A DNA stretch of 34,462 nucleotides from Bacillota bacterium (GTDB lineage: Bacteria > Bacillota > Limnochordia > Darwinibacteriales > Darwinibacteriaceae), in NCBI GenBank assembly GCA_012838305.1, contig DUPN01000021.1:1-34462 (forward strand), in the 5' to 3' direction. The notes beneath the pieces are model-generated. The model saw only the letters and a program-made list of their open reading frames with translations. It made no database searches and was not told the DNA's origin. Each line of letters begins with the position of its first letter. The stretch's first letter is position 1. The translations under genes were made by a program, and so were the position numbers. Positions 8,434-16,761 of this stretch are shown piece after piece.

Positions 8434-9347
8434 GCATCGTCAATACTATCAAAGGACCTATACCAAGCCGTGAACTTGGTTTTACCTACACCCATGAACA
8501 CTTGGTCTGTTTCCCCCCGCGTCCAGCAATGAAGGACGATCCTGATTATCAGTTGCCTTCTACCAGTAAAGCAATTGAAGAGTTAGAATACTTCTATGCC
8601 GCAGGTGGAAGGACGCTGGTCGAAGGAACGGCGAGAGATTACGGTCGTGATGTAATGGCCATGAACGAAATTGCGCAAAAGACCGCGGTCAACATCATAT
8701 TCTGTACAGGCTACAACAAAAGTAGGTTTTATGACAACGAAACGCTAAAGGCCAGCGAAGGTGAACTGGCGGATCTTATGATTAAGGAACTCACGGAAGG
8801 TGTGGGTGACACCGGGTTGAAGCCTGGCTACATAAAGTGTGGATCATGGTACAATGTGATTACACCGGAAGAAGAGAAAGTCACTAAAGCTGCGGCGAAG
8901 GCCCATCTGGCAACAAAGGCACCGATTTGGGTGCATACTGAAGCTGGTACGATGGGGCTCGAACAACTGGATATTTTGGAGGCGGCAGGTGTCAATCTGC
9001 ACAAGGTGTGCGTTGGGCACATGGATCGGAATCCAGACTTGTGGCTTCACTGCGAAGTTGCCAAGAGAGGTGCCTACGTAGGTTATGATGGACCTGGAAA
9101 AGTGAAATACTTCCCTGACTCTGTTCGCATCGAACTGATCAAAGGAATGATTGCGAAGGGCTTTCAAGACAGGTTGCTCATTTCAGGGGATATGGGTCGT
9201 CAATCCTACTTGAGGGCGTATCACGGTGGACCTGGATTTGAGTATATCATTAAAAAGTTCATACCTCGAATGTTGGCAGAAGGAATAGCACAGTCTTATA
9301 TTGATCAGATTTGGGTTGAAAATCCCGCGGAATGGCTCGGGGTATAA
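8430..9347 (+). CDS. Phosphotriesterase-family metallohydrolase (lactonase-like)
   Basis: The 305-residue amidohydrolase-superfamily TIM barrel has the complete binuclear metal set of the Php/PTE family: H22 and H24 in THEH, the bridging lysine K136 (GYIKCG), H169 (WVHTEAG), H197 (VGHMDRN) and D254 (ISGDMGR). Characterised relatives include sugar-phosphate lactonases as well as organophosphate hydrolases. Downstream of a sugar dehydrogenase, a lactonase role is plausible: SDR oxidises, this enzyme opens the lactone. That link is inference. The start is GTG 8430, overlapping the SDR stop, with GAAAGG upstream. It is the last gene of the operon. Confidence 0.9.
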   Translation: MSIVNTIKGPIPSRELGFTYTHEHLVCFPPRPAMKDDPDYQLPSTSKAIEELEYFYAAGGRTLVEGTARDYGRDVMAMNEIAQKTAVNIIFCTGYNKSRFYDNETLKASEGELADLMIKELTEGVGDTGLKPGYIKCGSWYNVITPEEEKVTKAAAKAHLATKAPIWVHTEAGTMGLEQLDILEAAGVNLHKVCVGHMDRNPDLWLHCEVAKRGAYVGYDGPGKVKYFPDSVRIELIKGMIAKGFQDRLLISGDMGRQSYLRAYHGGPGFEYIIKKFIPRMLAEGIAQSYIDQIWVENPAEWLGV

Positions 9348-9767
9348 CAGGCATCAGGAATCTCAATTACAGCTATTGTAGTGAACGGATCTGAGAGTTA
9401 GCAGCTGAGAACGCGTGGCTAGATGAGTCTTGGATCCAATAGCGGTGCTTTTCCCCGGAAAAGGCGTTCAACAATCAATGCTGGATGCTAGCGTTTCTCT
9501 AAGGGCATCCGCCGGATCGCGCCATGTGTCCGGGTCCGTATCCGGCCAGGCGGATTACACGCAAACTAAGATCGCAACCATGCTTGCGGTCTTTTTGCTT
9601 TCAAGACGGTATCAGAGAACCACCAAGCAATCTCTTGCATCGCCGCAAGAGGGACCTTTGACAGCATCGGGAATCACGTTATTCGGTACCGGGCATTTTT
9701 TAGCAGGAATTGTTGGATTTGCGTAGAACAAAGGCACCTAATAGAAAACTCAAAAGGAGTGCGTAAA
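9348..9767 (+). other. 420-base intergenic region with nested hairpins, terminator and promoter-like sites
   Basis: I do not believe there is a protein gene here; the one long frame (9430-9726) has no recognisable sequence and no convincing ribosome-binding site. The stretch contains several inverted repeats: CTTTTC/GAAAAG at 9448-9463; GGATGC/GCATCC at 9483-9488 and 9505-9510; and an 11-bp bulged stem, 9507-9517 with 9540-9555. It then has an intrinsic terminator at 9568-9596, a TTGACA at 9658-9663 and a short element at 9706-9728 that recurs upstream of the ROK gene. The second and third helices share bases and cannot form together, a pattern typical of an attenuator. Confidence 0.55.
9568..9596 (+). 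terminator. Rho-independent terminator
   Basis: A 10-bp stem (9568-9577 with 9584-9593, one U·G pair) with a six-base loop CCATGC runs straight into a T-tract. It either ends the upstream CUT2 operon, with a 220-base 3' UTR, or works as the expression platform of a leader RNA for the binding-protein gene at 9768. Confidence 0.75.
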
Positions 9768-11288
9768 ATGAACCAAAAACGTAGGGTTTGTGTCGTTATG
9801 GTACTGTTTTCGTTGTTATTTGGGTTTAGCAGCGTTGTGACCGCAGATAACAACACCTTGATCATTGGGGGGTATGGTGAGGCTCTAGGTTTGGACCCTA
9901 GGATGGAAACGGATGTGCCTTCGTTTCAGAGAATCAACGTCATGATGGAGCCGTTGGTCAAATTCAATGTGGATATGGAGATTGCTCCTGGTCTAGCCAA
10001 GAGCTGGCATGTGAGTGATGACACGATGACCTTACGTTTTGTCCTGCAGGACGGTGTCAAGTGGCATGACGGAGTACCCTTTACCGCTGATGATGTGGTC
10101 TATACCTTTGAATGGGTACTGAACGCTGATAATGGAGCACCTAATAGAGGACTCTATGTTGATATCGATCGAATTGAGGTGGTCAGCGACACTGAAGTGG
10201 TCTTCCATTTGAAACAGCCAAATTCATTCCTGCTCAATAATATCGCCCGCATGCCTATTACTCCAAGGCATGATGGTGATCGCAACGACTTCAGGCAGAA
10301 TCCCATCGGCACTGGACCCTATAAGCTCGTCTCTTGGTCCCGTGATGACCGTATGATTTTTGTAGAAAACGAAGAATACTGGGGAGGTCGGCCCAACGTA
10401 CACAATCTAGTCTTTCGGACGATTCCGGAAGATGCAACCAGGCTATTGGCCTTGGAAGCCCAAGAGATTGATTTCTACCAAGGTAATGTGGTCGGACGTG
10501 AATTGGAGCGTCTTGAGGCGGATCCTACCATTATTGTTCAGCGCGCACCGGGCACGGGCTACGAGTACTTAGGTTTCAACACTCAGGTAGAAGCGCTATC
10601 GGATGTCCGTGTGCGGCAGGCTTTTTGTTACCTGATTGACCGCGAAGCGGTTGTTGCCAGGATCCTCTGGGGGGTAGGGTCGCCAGGTGTGGGACCTGTG
10701 TCGGAAGCTCTGCCTTGGTTCAACCCCGATGTACAACAATATGAGTACAATCCAGAGAGAGCGAAAGAACTCCTTGCTGAAGCGGGCTATGGCCCCGGTG
10801 ATCTGAAGCTAACGCTGCATACTGACGAAAGAGCGACTCGAAGCCGTGTCGCCGAAATGATTCAACATGAAGCGGAAAAGATAGGGGTGGAAATTGAAGT
10901 CATTTTAGAGGAGTGGGGAGCATATCTGACTCGGATCCAGCAAACAGGCGACTTTGAACTCTTCCTACTGGGATGGGCCGGCCAGCTTGATCCGGATAGG
11001 GCCATGATTCGCCAATTCAGTACTGAAGGTGCCAACAACTATGGAAAGTATTCTAACGAGCGGGTCGATTACCTGTTGAATTTGGGCCGAACGGTGCCTC
11101 CTGAATCCCAGGAGTCTCTGGACATTTACGGAGAGGCGCAGGAGATCATCGTACGAGAAGCGCCCTATGCTTTCACCAACTACTCAGCTGAGGTTGGACT
11201 TAACCACCCCTGGATCGGGAACTGGGAAGTTCATCCCTATGCCGCAGGAAGCTATCAAAACGCCCACCTGATCACCAAGAACAAGTAG
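9768..11288 (+). CDS. Family-5 ABC transporter substrate-binding protein (DppA/OppA type), orphan
   Basis: The protein has 506 residues. A signal peptide (MNQKRRVCVVMVLFSLLFGF...VVTA, probable cleavage before DNNTL) precedes a classic SBP_bac_5 body: LKLRFVLQDGVKWHDG-type strand (VLQDGVKWHDGVPFTADDVVY), the GTGPYKLVSW segment, and the C-terminal VRQAFCYLIDRE box. The family binds peptides, nickel chelates or oligosaccharides outside the membrane. No dpp permease or ATPase genes are next to it, so it must rely on a transporter encoded elsewhere. ATG 9768 has AAAAGGAG nine bases upstream; the GTG at 9759 overlaps that site and is rejected. It is bracketed by terminators and so probably monocistronic. 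Confidence 0.92.
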   Translation: MNQKRRVCVVMVLFSLLFGFSSVVTADNNTLIIGGYGEALGLDPRMETDVPSFQRINVMMEPLVKFNVDMEIAPGLAKSWHVSDDTMTLRFVLQDGVKWHDGVPFTADDVVYTFEWVLNADNGAPNRGLYVDIDRIEVVSDTEVVFHLKQPNSFLLNNIARMPITPRHDGDRNDFRQNPIGTGPYKLVSWSRDDRMIFVENEEYWGGRPNVHNLVFRTIPEDATRLLALEAQEIDFYQGNVVGRELERLEADPTIIVQRAPGTGYEYLGFNTQVEALSDVRVRQAFCYLIDREAVVARILWGVGSPGVGPVSEALPWFNPDVQQYEYNPERAKELLAEAGYGPGDLKLTLHTDERATRSRVAEMIQHEAEKIGVEIEVILEEWGAYLTRIQQTGDFELFLLGWAGQLDPDRAMIRQFSTEGANNYGKYSNERVDYLLNLGRTVPPESQESLDIYGEAQEIIVREAPYAFTNYSAEVGLNHPWIGNWEVHPYAAGSYQNAHLITKNK

Positions 11289-11312
11289 AGAGCCCAACGA
11301 GCGATGAAAGAG

Positions 11313-11347
11313 GGATACCAGGCTATACGCCTGGTATTCTTATATTC
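11313..11347 (+). terminator. Terminator after the orphan binding-protein gene
   Basis: An 11-bp stem (11313-11323 with 11329-11339, one wobble pair, loop TATAC) is followed by the T-rich TTATATT. It lies 24 bases after the binding-protein stop and between two convergent genes, so it could also slow transcription coming from the minus-strand phosphatase gene. Confidence 0.7.
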
Positions 11348-11400
11348 CTCAAGCATCCGTGATCTAAGGGCGGAAAATCATACGAGGAAACCTGAAGGGA

Positions 11401-12054
11401 CTAGTCTAAAAGGAGCTGGCGCAGCGCATCTACCGAAGGGACAATGGCGGTTGGGGCCAGAGCCTCGAGTTCCTCCTTCTCACCGTAGCCATAGCTGACA
11501 GCAATGACATCCAGACCATGGGCCTGGGCGCCGATTATGTCGAATTTACGGTCGCCAATCATTACCTTGTCTCCCGGACCGCCCCCGAGTCGCTGCAGTA
11601 CGGTGGCGATTAACTCGCTCTTATCCGTCCGTCGTCCATCGAGAAAACTGCCCACAACGAGCTCCTCCCGGAAATACTGATCGATGGCAAAGTACTCCAA
11701 TACCTCTAAGGCGTAGACTGTGGGTTTCGTGGTAGCAATAGCCAGCTTCTTTCCCTTTCTTGTGAGACCGTCTAGAAGCTCAGGGATGCCCGGATAAATG
11801 ACATTTTTGAAGAGACCATGTTCGTGGAAATGGGCGCGATAGAGGCGGATCGCCTCGGCCGTTTGCTCTTCGTCGAAGCCAAAATGCATCCGAAAGGAGT
11901 CCGCGAGCGGGGGACCAACAAAACTCCGCAAGACTTGGGGATCGCCCTCAATGCCAAAATGTTTCAGAATGTGTTGCAGCGATCCGATGATTCCCTCTCC
12001 GGGATCGCTTAATGTACCGTCTAAGTCAAATAGGATACAATTACGTTCCTGCAT
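11401..12054 (-). CDS. HAD-family phosphatase (phosphoglycolate phosphatase / PpaX-like)
   Basis: The 217-residue HAD subfamily IA hydrolase has motif I FDLDGTLSD with nucleophile D10 and acid D12, motif II threonine in LAIATTKP, motif III lysine in RTDKSEL, and motif IV MIGDRKFDIIGA. The helical cap domain lies between residues 15 and 85. Such enzymes dephosphorylate small phosphorylated metabolites such as phosphoglycolate, pyrophosphate or sugar phosphates; the substrate cannot be fixed from the sequence. It is the only clear minus-strand gene, convergent with the orphan binding protein and divergent from the ROK gene with about 206 bases between them. It may simply be a neighbour rather than part of the sugar pathways. 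Confidence 0.9.
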   Translation of the reverse strand: MQERNCILFDLDGTLSDPGEGIIGSLQHILKHFGIEGDPQVLRSFVGPPLADSFRMHFGFDEEQTAEAIRLYRAHFHEHGLFKNVIYPGIPELLDGLTRKGKKLAIATTKPTVYALEVLEYFAIDQYFREELVVGSFLDGRRTDKSELIATVLQRLGGGPGDKVMIGDRKFDIIGAQAHGLDVIAVSYGYGEKEELEALAPTAIVPSVDALRQLLLD

Positions 12055-12188
12055 ATAAACCTCCAGCTGATTGTTGATGTTTTATCCGCTACATGCTTCT
12101 ACATCAGAGATAGAATCCCTCTAGGACGGAATGAGCCCAACTGGGATGACGAAGCGGATTATTTTAATAAATATTTACGACCCGAGAA

Positions 12189-12211
12189 GGATTTATTGGG
12201 TTTGCGCAGAA
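12189..12211 (+). repeat. Copy 2 of a 23-24-base element also found at 9706-9728
   Basis: The sequence fits GGAWTT.TTGG.TTTGCG.AGAA and agrees at about 19 of 24 positions with the copy at 9706-9728. It lies 50 bases upstream of the ROK start; the other lies 40 bases upstream of the orphan binding-protein start. Both follow an A/T-rich stretch. It may be a promoter element or a regulator site. I found no third intergenic copy. Confidence 0.4.
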
Positions 12212-12214
12212 ATA

Positions 12215-12247
12215 GATAATTAACCCCTTTAATTAATGGGCTAAATA
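12215..12247 (+). promoter_or_regulatory. Possible ROK operator/promoter region
   Basis: Upstream of the ROK gene, GATAAT is followed by an imperfect inverted repeat, TTAACCC and GGGCTAA around the AT-rich core TTTAATTAA. ROK repressors commonly autoregulate through AT-rich inverted repeats, so this is a candidate operator. No good -35 box is seen, and the assignment is weak. Confidence 0.25.
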
Positions 12248-12260
12248 TGAGGTGGAGCAG

Positions 12261-13484
12261 ATGAATACTCGTTGGGATTCGAGTAAGGTACGCGACATAC
12301 ATACGAGATTGCTGCTAAGTGCAATCAGAGAGAAAACGTCAACCCGCACCGAACTGGCGAGGGCGACCGGCTTAAGCCTACCTACCGTCGGAGCTATTGT
12401 GAAGATATTGATAGAGGAAGGGTACATCGTCAACGAAAAACTCGGTGAATACGGTGGCGGACGGAAACCTATGCTTCTGAGGTTTGTCCCCGATGCGCGC
12501 TATATTATCGGCGTAAACTTGGGAGGGGCCAAAACCCAAGCTGTCTTGGCCGATCTCAATGGAAGCTTTGTGAGTGAAATCGTGTCTGGAAGCAGCACTG
12601 ACCTTGAAAAGAACGTGAGCGGGTCGGTGATCAGCTTAATTGAGCAGCTGCAGAAATGGGGCTTTTCATGGGAACGCGTAGCCGGGATCGGGGTTAGTGT
12701 GCGGGGATGCTTTGATATTCCCAACCGCTATTACTTCTTTCCGGGTGAACAAGAAGGCCACCGCTTACAGGACGATCTGGAAGATCATTTTCAAGTTCCT
12801 GTCGTCTTAGAAAGAAACGCTAATGCTGCCGTTTTATCGGAATGGGTTGGCCGGCAGGCCACAGGAGTCCGTAATTTGGCCTTTGTCAATGTGGGTAAGG
12901 GGGTCAGTTCTGGGATTGTCACAGATGCCCAGCTGTGCAGGGGCTTTTTGGGTAACGCTGGAGAGTTCGGGCATGTCGTAGTTGAAAACGCAGGCAAAAT
13001 CTGTCCTGATTGCGGACAAAGGGGGTGTTTAGAGACTGTCGTTTCTACGGTAGGATTAGTAGAAGCGGCGCGCGAAAACGGAGTGTTGGTTTTAGATGAT
13101 GGTGATGTCTCAGTGGGTTTCCTGCATTTGGTAAGCTTGGCGAGGAGCGGCGATCCAAAGGCACTTCAGTGTTTCGAGTATGCTGTTCAGACTCTGGGGC
13201 AAGCGCTAGTTAGTCTCATCAACATAATGAACCCAGAGTTGGTTGTTTTAGGTGGCGAGGTAGTGTGGTGTTACCCAGAATTGATGGACGCTTTGACCGA
13301 GTTTGTGTTGTCGCGTTGTTGGCCTTATTCGCGTCAAGGATTGAGGTTGGAGATGGCCCCCGAGGACAAGCATGTATTTTTGCACGGAGCGGTTACTTTG
13401 ATTCGTGACAGCCTCTTTGTCCCACACAATAACAGACTCGCAGGCAGTTCCAATGTGAATATCGGGATTGCCGGGCGAGGTTAG
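12261..13484 (+). CDS. ROK-family transcriptional repressor (NagC/XylR type)
   Basis: The 407-residue protein has an N-terminal winged helix (about 15-65, with TELARATGLSLPTVGAIVKIL as the recognition unit and the GGGRKP linker) and a ROK sugar-binding domain. The zinc-binding ROK motif CPDCGQRGCLE is at 248-258 and the sugar-contact GE..H at 234-238. Where ROK sugar kinases have the catalytic Asp of NDAN, this protein has Asn (ERNANAA, N186), which fits a regulator without kinase activity. It probably represses the genes that follow and is relieved by a sugar. ATG 12261 has TGAGGTGG upstream; a GTG at 12252 overlaps that site. Confidence 0.93.
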   Translation: MNTRWDSSKVRDIHTRLLLSAIREKTSTRTELARATGLSLPTVGAIVKILIEEGYIVNEKLGEYGGGRKPMLLRFVPDARYIIGVNLGGAKTQAVLADLNGSFVSEIVSGSSTDLEKNVSGSVISLIEQLQKWGFSWERVAGIGVSVRGCFDIPNRYYFFPGEQEGHRLQDDLEDHFQVPVVLERNANAAVLSEWVGRQATGVRNLAFVNVGKGVSSGIVTDAQLCRGFLGNAGEFGHVVVENAGKICPDCGQRGCLETVVSTVGLVEAARENGVLVLDDGDVSVGFLHLVSLARSGDPKALQCFEYAVQTLGQALVSLINIMNPELVVLGGEVVWCYPELMDALTEFVLSRCWPYSRQGLRLEMAPEDKHVFLHGAVTLIRDSLFVPHNNRLAGSSNVNIGIAGRG

Positions 13485-13516
13485 TATACGATCAAAATCT
13501 GCTTGGGAGTGGTTAG

Positions 13517-14419
13517 ATGGAGTTTTTATGCTGCTGGTTATATGCGATTGATAGATATGGTTTTCCACCTAGTATACCCGATACACTTTCCGCCTTGCGT
13601 GAGATTAAGCAGATGGGTTTTAGTTATGCCGAGCTGGAGGGGGTATCCGGCCCCAACCTCGTCTCTGTCTACGAACATCGTCACGAAATCAAAGACTTAG
13701 TGACAGAGATTGGCCTGCATGTGGCCAACTTCGTTCCTGTCATTCCGGAGTTAAGAGAGCTCGAGGAAGAAAAGTGGAGATACGGGCGGGAGATGTTCCA
13801 AAAAGGCGTGGAAGTGGCCAAGACGATTGGAGCAGAGTTTATCCAGATTGATAGCTTCCCTCCCTGTCTGGAATGCTTGGATGGTGTGCAGTACGATAGT
13901 GAGAACGTAACAAATTACGGGGCGCTTTGGCGGTATCGCCTCTCGCCTGAATTTAGTTGGGATCGACAGTGGGAAGTCTTTGTCAGCAACGCCAAATGGT
14001 GTGCGCAAAGAGCCCAAGACGCCGGCTTAAAGCTGATTGTGGAACCACGAGTGGGCGAAATAGTGAGCAACACAGATGCGATGCTGCGCCTGATCGAAGC
14101 GGTCGATGAGCCAAATTTGGGAGCCATTATTGATACGGCCCACCAGTATGCTCAAAAGGAGATCCTGCCACTGAGCATAGCGAAACTGGGCGATCGCCTG
14201 TTTTACTTGCATCTTTCAGATAACGATGGTTCTCGCAACGATCACTTTGTTCCTGGAGATGGAACGATAGATTGGGTTGGCTTCTTTGAGGCTTTGAAGA
14301 TCATTGGCTACCAGGGCTATGCGGGGTTGGATATCGCCAAGACCAAAGAAGAACTAAGTGTATCCTACTTAAAGGCCAGAGACATTTACGCCCAGTATGC
14401 GTCGGAAGCGGGACTGTAA
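13517..14419 (+). CDS. Sugar phosphate isomerase/epimerase (xylose-isomerase-like TIM barrel), paralogue A
   Basis: The 300-residue AP_endonuc_2/IolE-type barrel has the family's metal site: E176 (IVEPRVGE), D206 and H209 (IIDTAHQ), H232 (LHLSDNDG), an HFVPGDGTIDW segment and D272 at the last strand. It starts with the unusual MEFLCCWLYAI...YGFPPS, shared almost word for word with the gene at 18588. The two are paralogues in one operon and may act on successive or related sugars. It begins 32 bases after the ROK stop with GGGAGTGG upstream, so co-transcription is likely. The isomerisation substrate is unknown. Confidence 0.88.
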   Translation: MEFLCCWLYAIDRYGFPPSIPDTLSALREIKQMGFSYAELEGVSGPNLVSVYEHRHEIKDLVTEIGLHVANFVPVIPELRELEEEKWRYGREMFQKGVEVAKTIGAEFIQIDSFPPCLECLDGVQYDSENVTNYGALWRYRLSPEFSWDRQWEVFVSNAKWCAQRAQDAGLKLIVEPRVGEIVSNTDAMLRLIEAVDEPNLGAIIDTAHQYAQKEILPLSIAKLGDRLFYLHLSDNDGSRNDHFVPGDGTIDWVGFFEALKIIGYQGYAGLDIAKTKEELSVSYLKARDIYAQYASEAGL

Positions 14420-14517
14420 GTCGTCTTAAGATAGGTGGTGATAGTTAAACGTAAGTTGTTCAAGAGTTCGCGGTTGTGGAAGTAGGATCTCAGAATATCA
14501 AAGGAGGATTTCAACAA

Positions 14518-15792
14518 ATGTCAAAGAAGATGCGCGTTCTGTCCTTGGTTGGCCTGCTCATGCTTTCACTCGTGATGAGTGCTGCCGCCATGGCTGCACC
14601 GAAAACACTGAAGGTAACAGCAGAAGCTTGGTATTTCAACAAGTACGAAATGGAAGAAGCAGCTAGAAGATTCCAGGAGGATCATCCAGATGTTGATTTC
14701 GAGTGGTCAAAAGCCGGTGACTTTGAAGTAGCACCACTGATGTTGGCTTGGTCTCGCGATCGTTATATTGCGGATCTCGTGATTGTGGCCAGTCCCTCCG
14801 AAGCAGTTGCTTTTCAAGCCAGAGATCTGCTCCTCAGCTTTGATGATGTCTTGGTGGGCGAGTATGCCAAAGAGAACTGGCTAAAAGGGTTCTTGGATCA
14901 GTGTACAATTGGCGGACAGGTCTACGCCTTGCCTTCCGATGCAGAGGTCATGACCTTAATTGGACGCCGAGATTTTGCTGAAGAGGCTGGACTAACTGAT
15001 GATGAAGGCAACATCATTATGCCTAAGGACTTTGACGAACTCTACAGCTTCCTTGAGCAATTGACGATTAAGGACAGTAGCGGCAAGACAACCCGTTATG
15101 GCATGACAGTGAACTGGAGTCCAGAGTATACCCATTATGTCTATTTCTCCGGGCTGCAAGCGATGCGAGGCAGTATCTTTGACGAAAACGGCGCTTTAGA
15201 CTTTAGTTCCGATGAGGCCCTGGAACTGTTGACGTTCTGGCAAAAGGGTGTGGAAGAAGGGCTGATTTCAACGAGCTCCTTAGTGGATCACAGCGGTCCG
15301 CGCAACGATATGAAATCCGGTCTGGCCGCAATCCTTTGGGAAGACCATGCCCGGGTCATCGAAATTGGGCAAGTTGTCGGTCAGGATAAAATGCAGATTG
15401 TCAAAATCCCTGGTGCCGACGTTAATGGCACAGTATCTTATACCATGAGCTTGATGATCCCGAAAAACGCGGCACATCCAGAGCTAGCCAAGGCATTTGT
15501 GCTTGAGCAGTTCAACGCCGAATGGTTTGCACACGACTTGATGGACAGATGGGGCAAATTGTTAGGTTTGAAATCCAACATTGAGTCCCGCCTCGATGAT
15601 CCTATTTGGGAAACGGTCTTTGAACTAGCTGACAATTCCGTTGGGTTGCCCAAAACGGTTGATCATGCCAAAATGGTCGATATCATGACTGCGGAAATTC
15701 ATAACATGCTTAAGATGCAGCAGACCCCCAGTCAAACCTTGGCAAATATCCGGCAGCAAATTCAACCTCTAAATCTCGAGCCTATCGAATAG
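14518..15792 (+). CDS. CUT1 sugar ABC transporter substrate-binding protein
   Basis: The 424-residue SBP_bac_1-type protein has a signal peptide (MSKKMRVLSLVGLLMLSLVM, cleaved near AMAA), no lipobox cysteine, and then LKVTAEAWYFNKYEMEEAARRFQEDHPDVDF-like early strands. TIGGQVYALPSDAEVMTLIGRRDFAEEAGL is the hinge region typical of the family. It captures a mono- or oligosaccharide for the two following permeases. AGGAGG ten bases before ATG 14518 sets the start; an upstream GTG at 14476 has no such site. A strong hairpin follows the stop. Confidence 0.9.
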   Translation: MSKKMRVLSLVGLLMLSLVMSAAAMAAPKTLKVTAEAWYFNKYEMEEAARRFQEDHPDVDFEWSKAGDFEVAPLMLAWSRDRYIADLVIVASPSEAVAFQARDLLLSFDDVLVGEYAKENWLKGFLDQCTIGGQVYALPSDAEVMTLIGRRDFAEEAGLTDDEGNIIMPKDFDELYSFLEQLTIKDSSGKTTRYGMTVNWSPEYTHYVYFSGLQAMRGSIFDENGALDFSSDEALELLTFWQKGVEEGLISTSSLVDHSGPRNDMKSGLAAILWEDHARVIEIGQVVGQDKMQIVKIPGADVNGTVSYTMSLMIPKNAAHPELAKAFVLEQFNAEWFAHDLMDRWGKLLGLKSNIESRLDDPIWETVFELADNSVGLPKTVDHAKMVDIMTAEIHNMLKMQQTPSQTLANIRQQIQPLNLEPIE

Positions 15793-15807
15793 AGCTATGT
15801 TAGAGTC

Positions 15808-15835
15808 GGTTGGGGCCGCATGGACGGCCCCAACC
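15808..15835 (+). promoter_or_regulatory. Intercistronic stem-loop after the CUT1 binding-protein gene
   Basis: An 11-bp perfect G/C-rich stem (15808-15818 with 15825-15835, loop CATGGA) can be extended by TAGA/TCTA across a three-base bulge. It has no U-run, so it is probably an mRNA-stability or partial-termination element between the binding-protein gene and the permeases. Confidence 0.75.
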
Positions 15836-15862
15836 TCTAGACGCATGGGGGGGAGTGTCAAA

Positions 15863-16756
15863 ATGGCGAAACATGTGCGACGGCGGAGTAATTATCGTGT
15901 TCCATGGTTATTTGCTCTTCCAGCGGTTTTGTATATGGGAGCCTTTCTGTTGTATCCGCTGTTATCAGCTTTGAGAATAAGTTTTTCCGAGTATAACTTC
16001 GTCTACTCCGAGAAGCCTATTTTCAATGGACTGGCCAACTATGTTCAGCTCTTTAACGATCCACATTTTATTGTTTCTTTCAAGAATACAGTCTACTATA
16101 CTCTTGTTTTCTTCCCACTCTTTATGTTGTTATCCCTGTTTTTGGCATTGCTTTTGAACACAAAGATCAAGGGGACGAACATTTTCCAAGCAGCGATTCT
16201 TTTACCGATTGTCGTGCCACTTTCCTTGGCAGGTATTATGTTCACATGGATTTTCAGCCAAGACTTCGGCATTGTTAACCACATTTTGGCTAATGTCTTA
16301 CACCTCCCTCATCTACAGCGGTTTTGGCTCGGTGATGTGGAAACGGCCATGAACTCGCTGGTTGTTGTCGGACTGTGGAAGTATGTGGGTTTTGGCATCA
16401 TTCTATTCTTATCTGGATTGAAGGCAATATCCGAAGATATCTACGAAGCGGCCAAGGTGGACGGGGTGAATGCTTGGCAGAATCTGATCTACATTACTCT
16501 GCCCAATCTGAAAAGCTCCTTTTCTTTGGTGGGTATATGGGGGATTATTCAAGCCATCAAAGTGTACGATCAGGTTGTCGTTATGACAAACGGCGGCCCG
16601 GGGACGGCTACCTCTGTGCTCTACTTGTATGCTTGGAAGAACGCCTTTACATTTTTTAACATGGGCCTCGGGGAGGCAATCGCATTCTTTACAGCCGCCT
16701 TGGCCATTGTTGTTTCTGTCTTCTTCAATCTCGTGTTCAAGTCAGAGAAGAGGTGA
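15863..16756 (+). CDS. CUT1 sugar ABC transporter permease (MalF/LacF type)
   Basis: The 297-residue inner-membrane subunit has six predicted hydrophobic helices. It carries the EAA loop that contacts the ATPase, EDIYEAAKVDGVNAWQNL...ITLPNL, near residues 190-220, and a C-terminal MTNGGPG..T motif typical of CUT1 first permeases. ATG 15863 is supported by GGGGGAG about nine bases upstream; earlier in-frame starts (15797, 15845) lie in or near the hairpin. Its stop overlaps the region of the next start, indicating coupling. Confidence 0.92.
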   Translation: MAKHVRRRSNYRVPWLFALPAVLYMGAFLLYPLLSALRISFSEYNFVYSEKPIFNGLANYVQLFNDPHFIVSFKNTVYYTLVFFPLFMLLSLFLALLLNTKIKGTNIFQAAILLPIVVPLSLAGIMFTWIFSQDFGIVNHILANVLHLPHLQRFWLGDVETAMNSLVVVGLWKYVGFGIILFLSGLKAISEDIYEAAKVDGVNAWQNLIYITLPNLKSSFSLVGIWGIIQAIKVYDQVVVMTNGGPGTATSVLYLYAWKNAFTFFNMGLGEAIAFFTAALAIVVSVFFNLVFKSEKR

Positions 16757-16761
16757 GTCGA

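Noticed and set aside
9348-9567. A T-box leader upstream of the orphan binding protein
   Set aside because: The conserved T-box antiterminator sequence is absent and the downstream gene is not an amino-acid gene.
9430-9726. A 98-codon open frame after the phosphotriesterase-like gene
   Set aside because: It has no recognisable domain or ribosome-binding site, and it runs through a clean rho-independent terminator and several hairpins.
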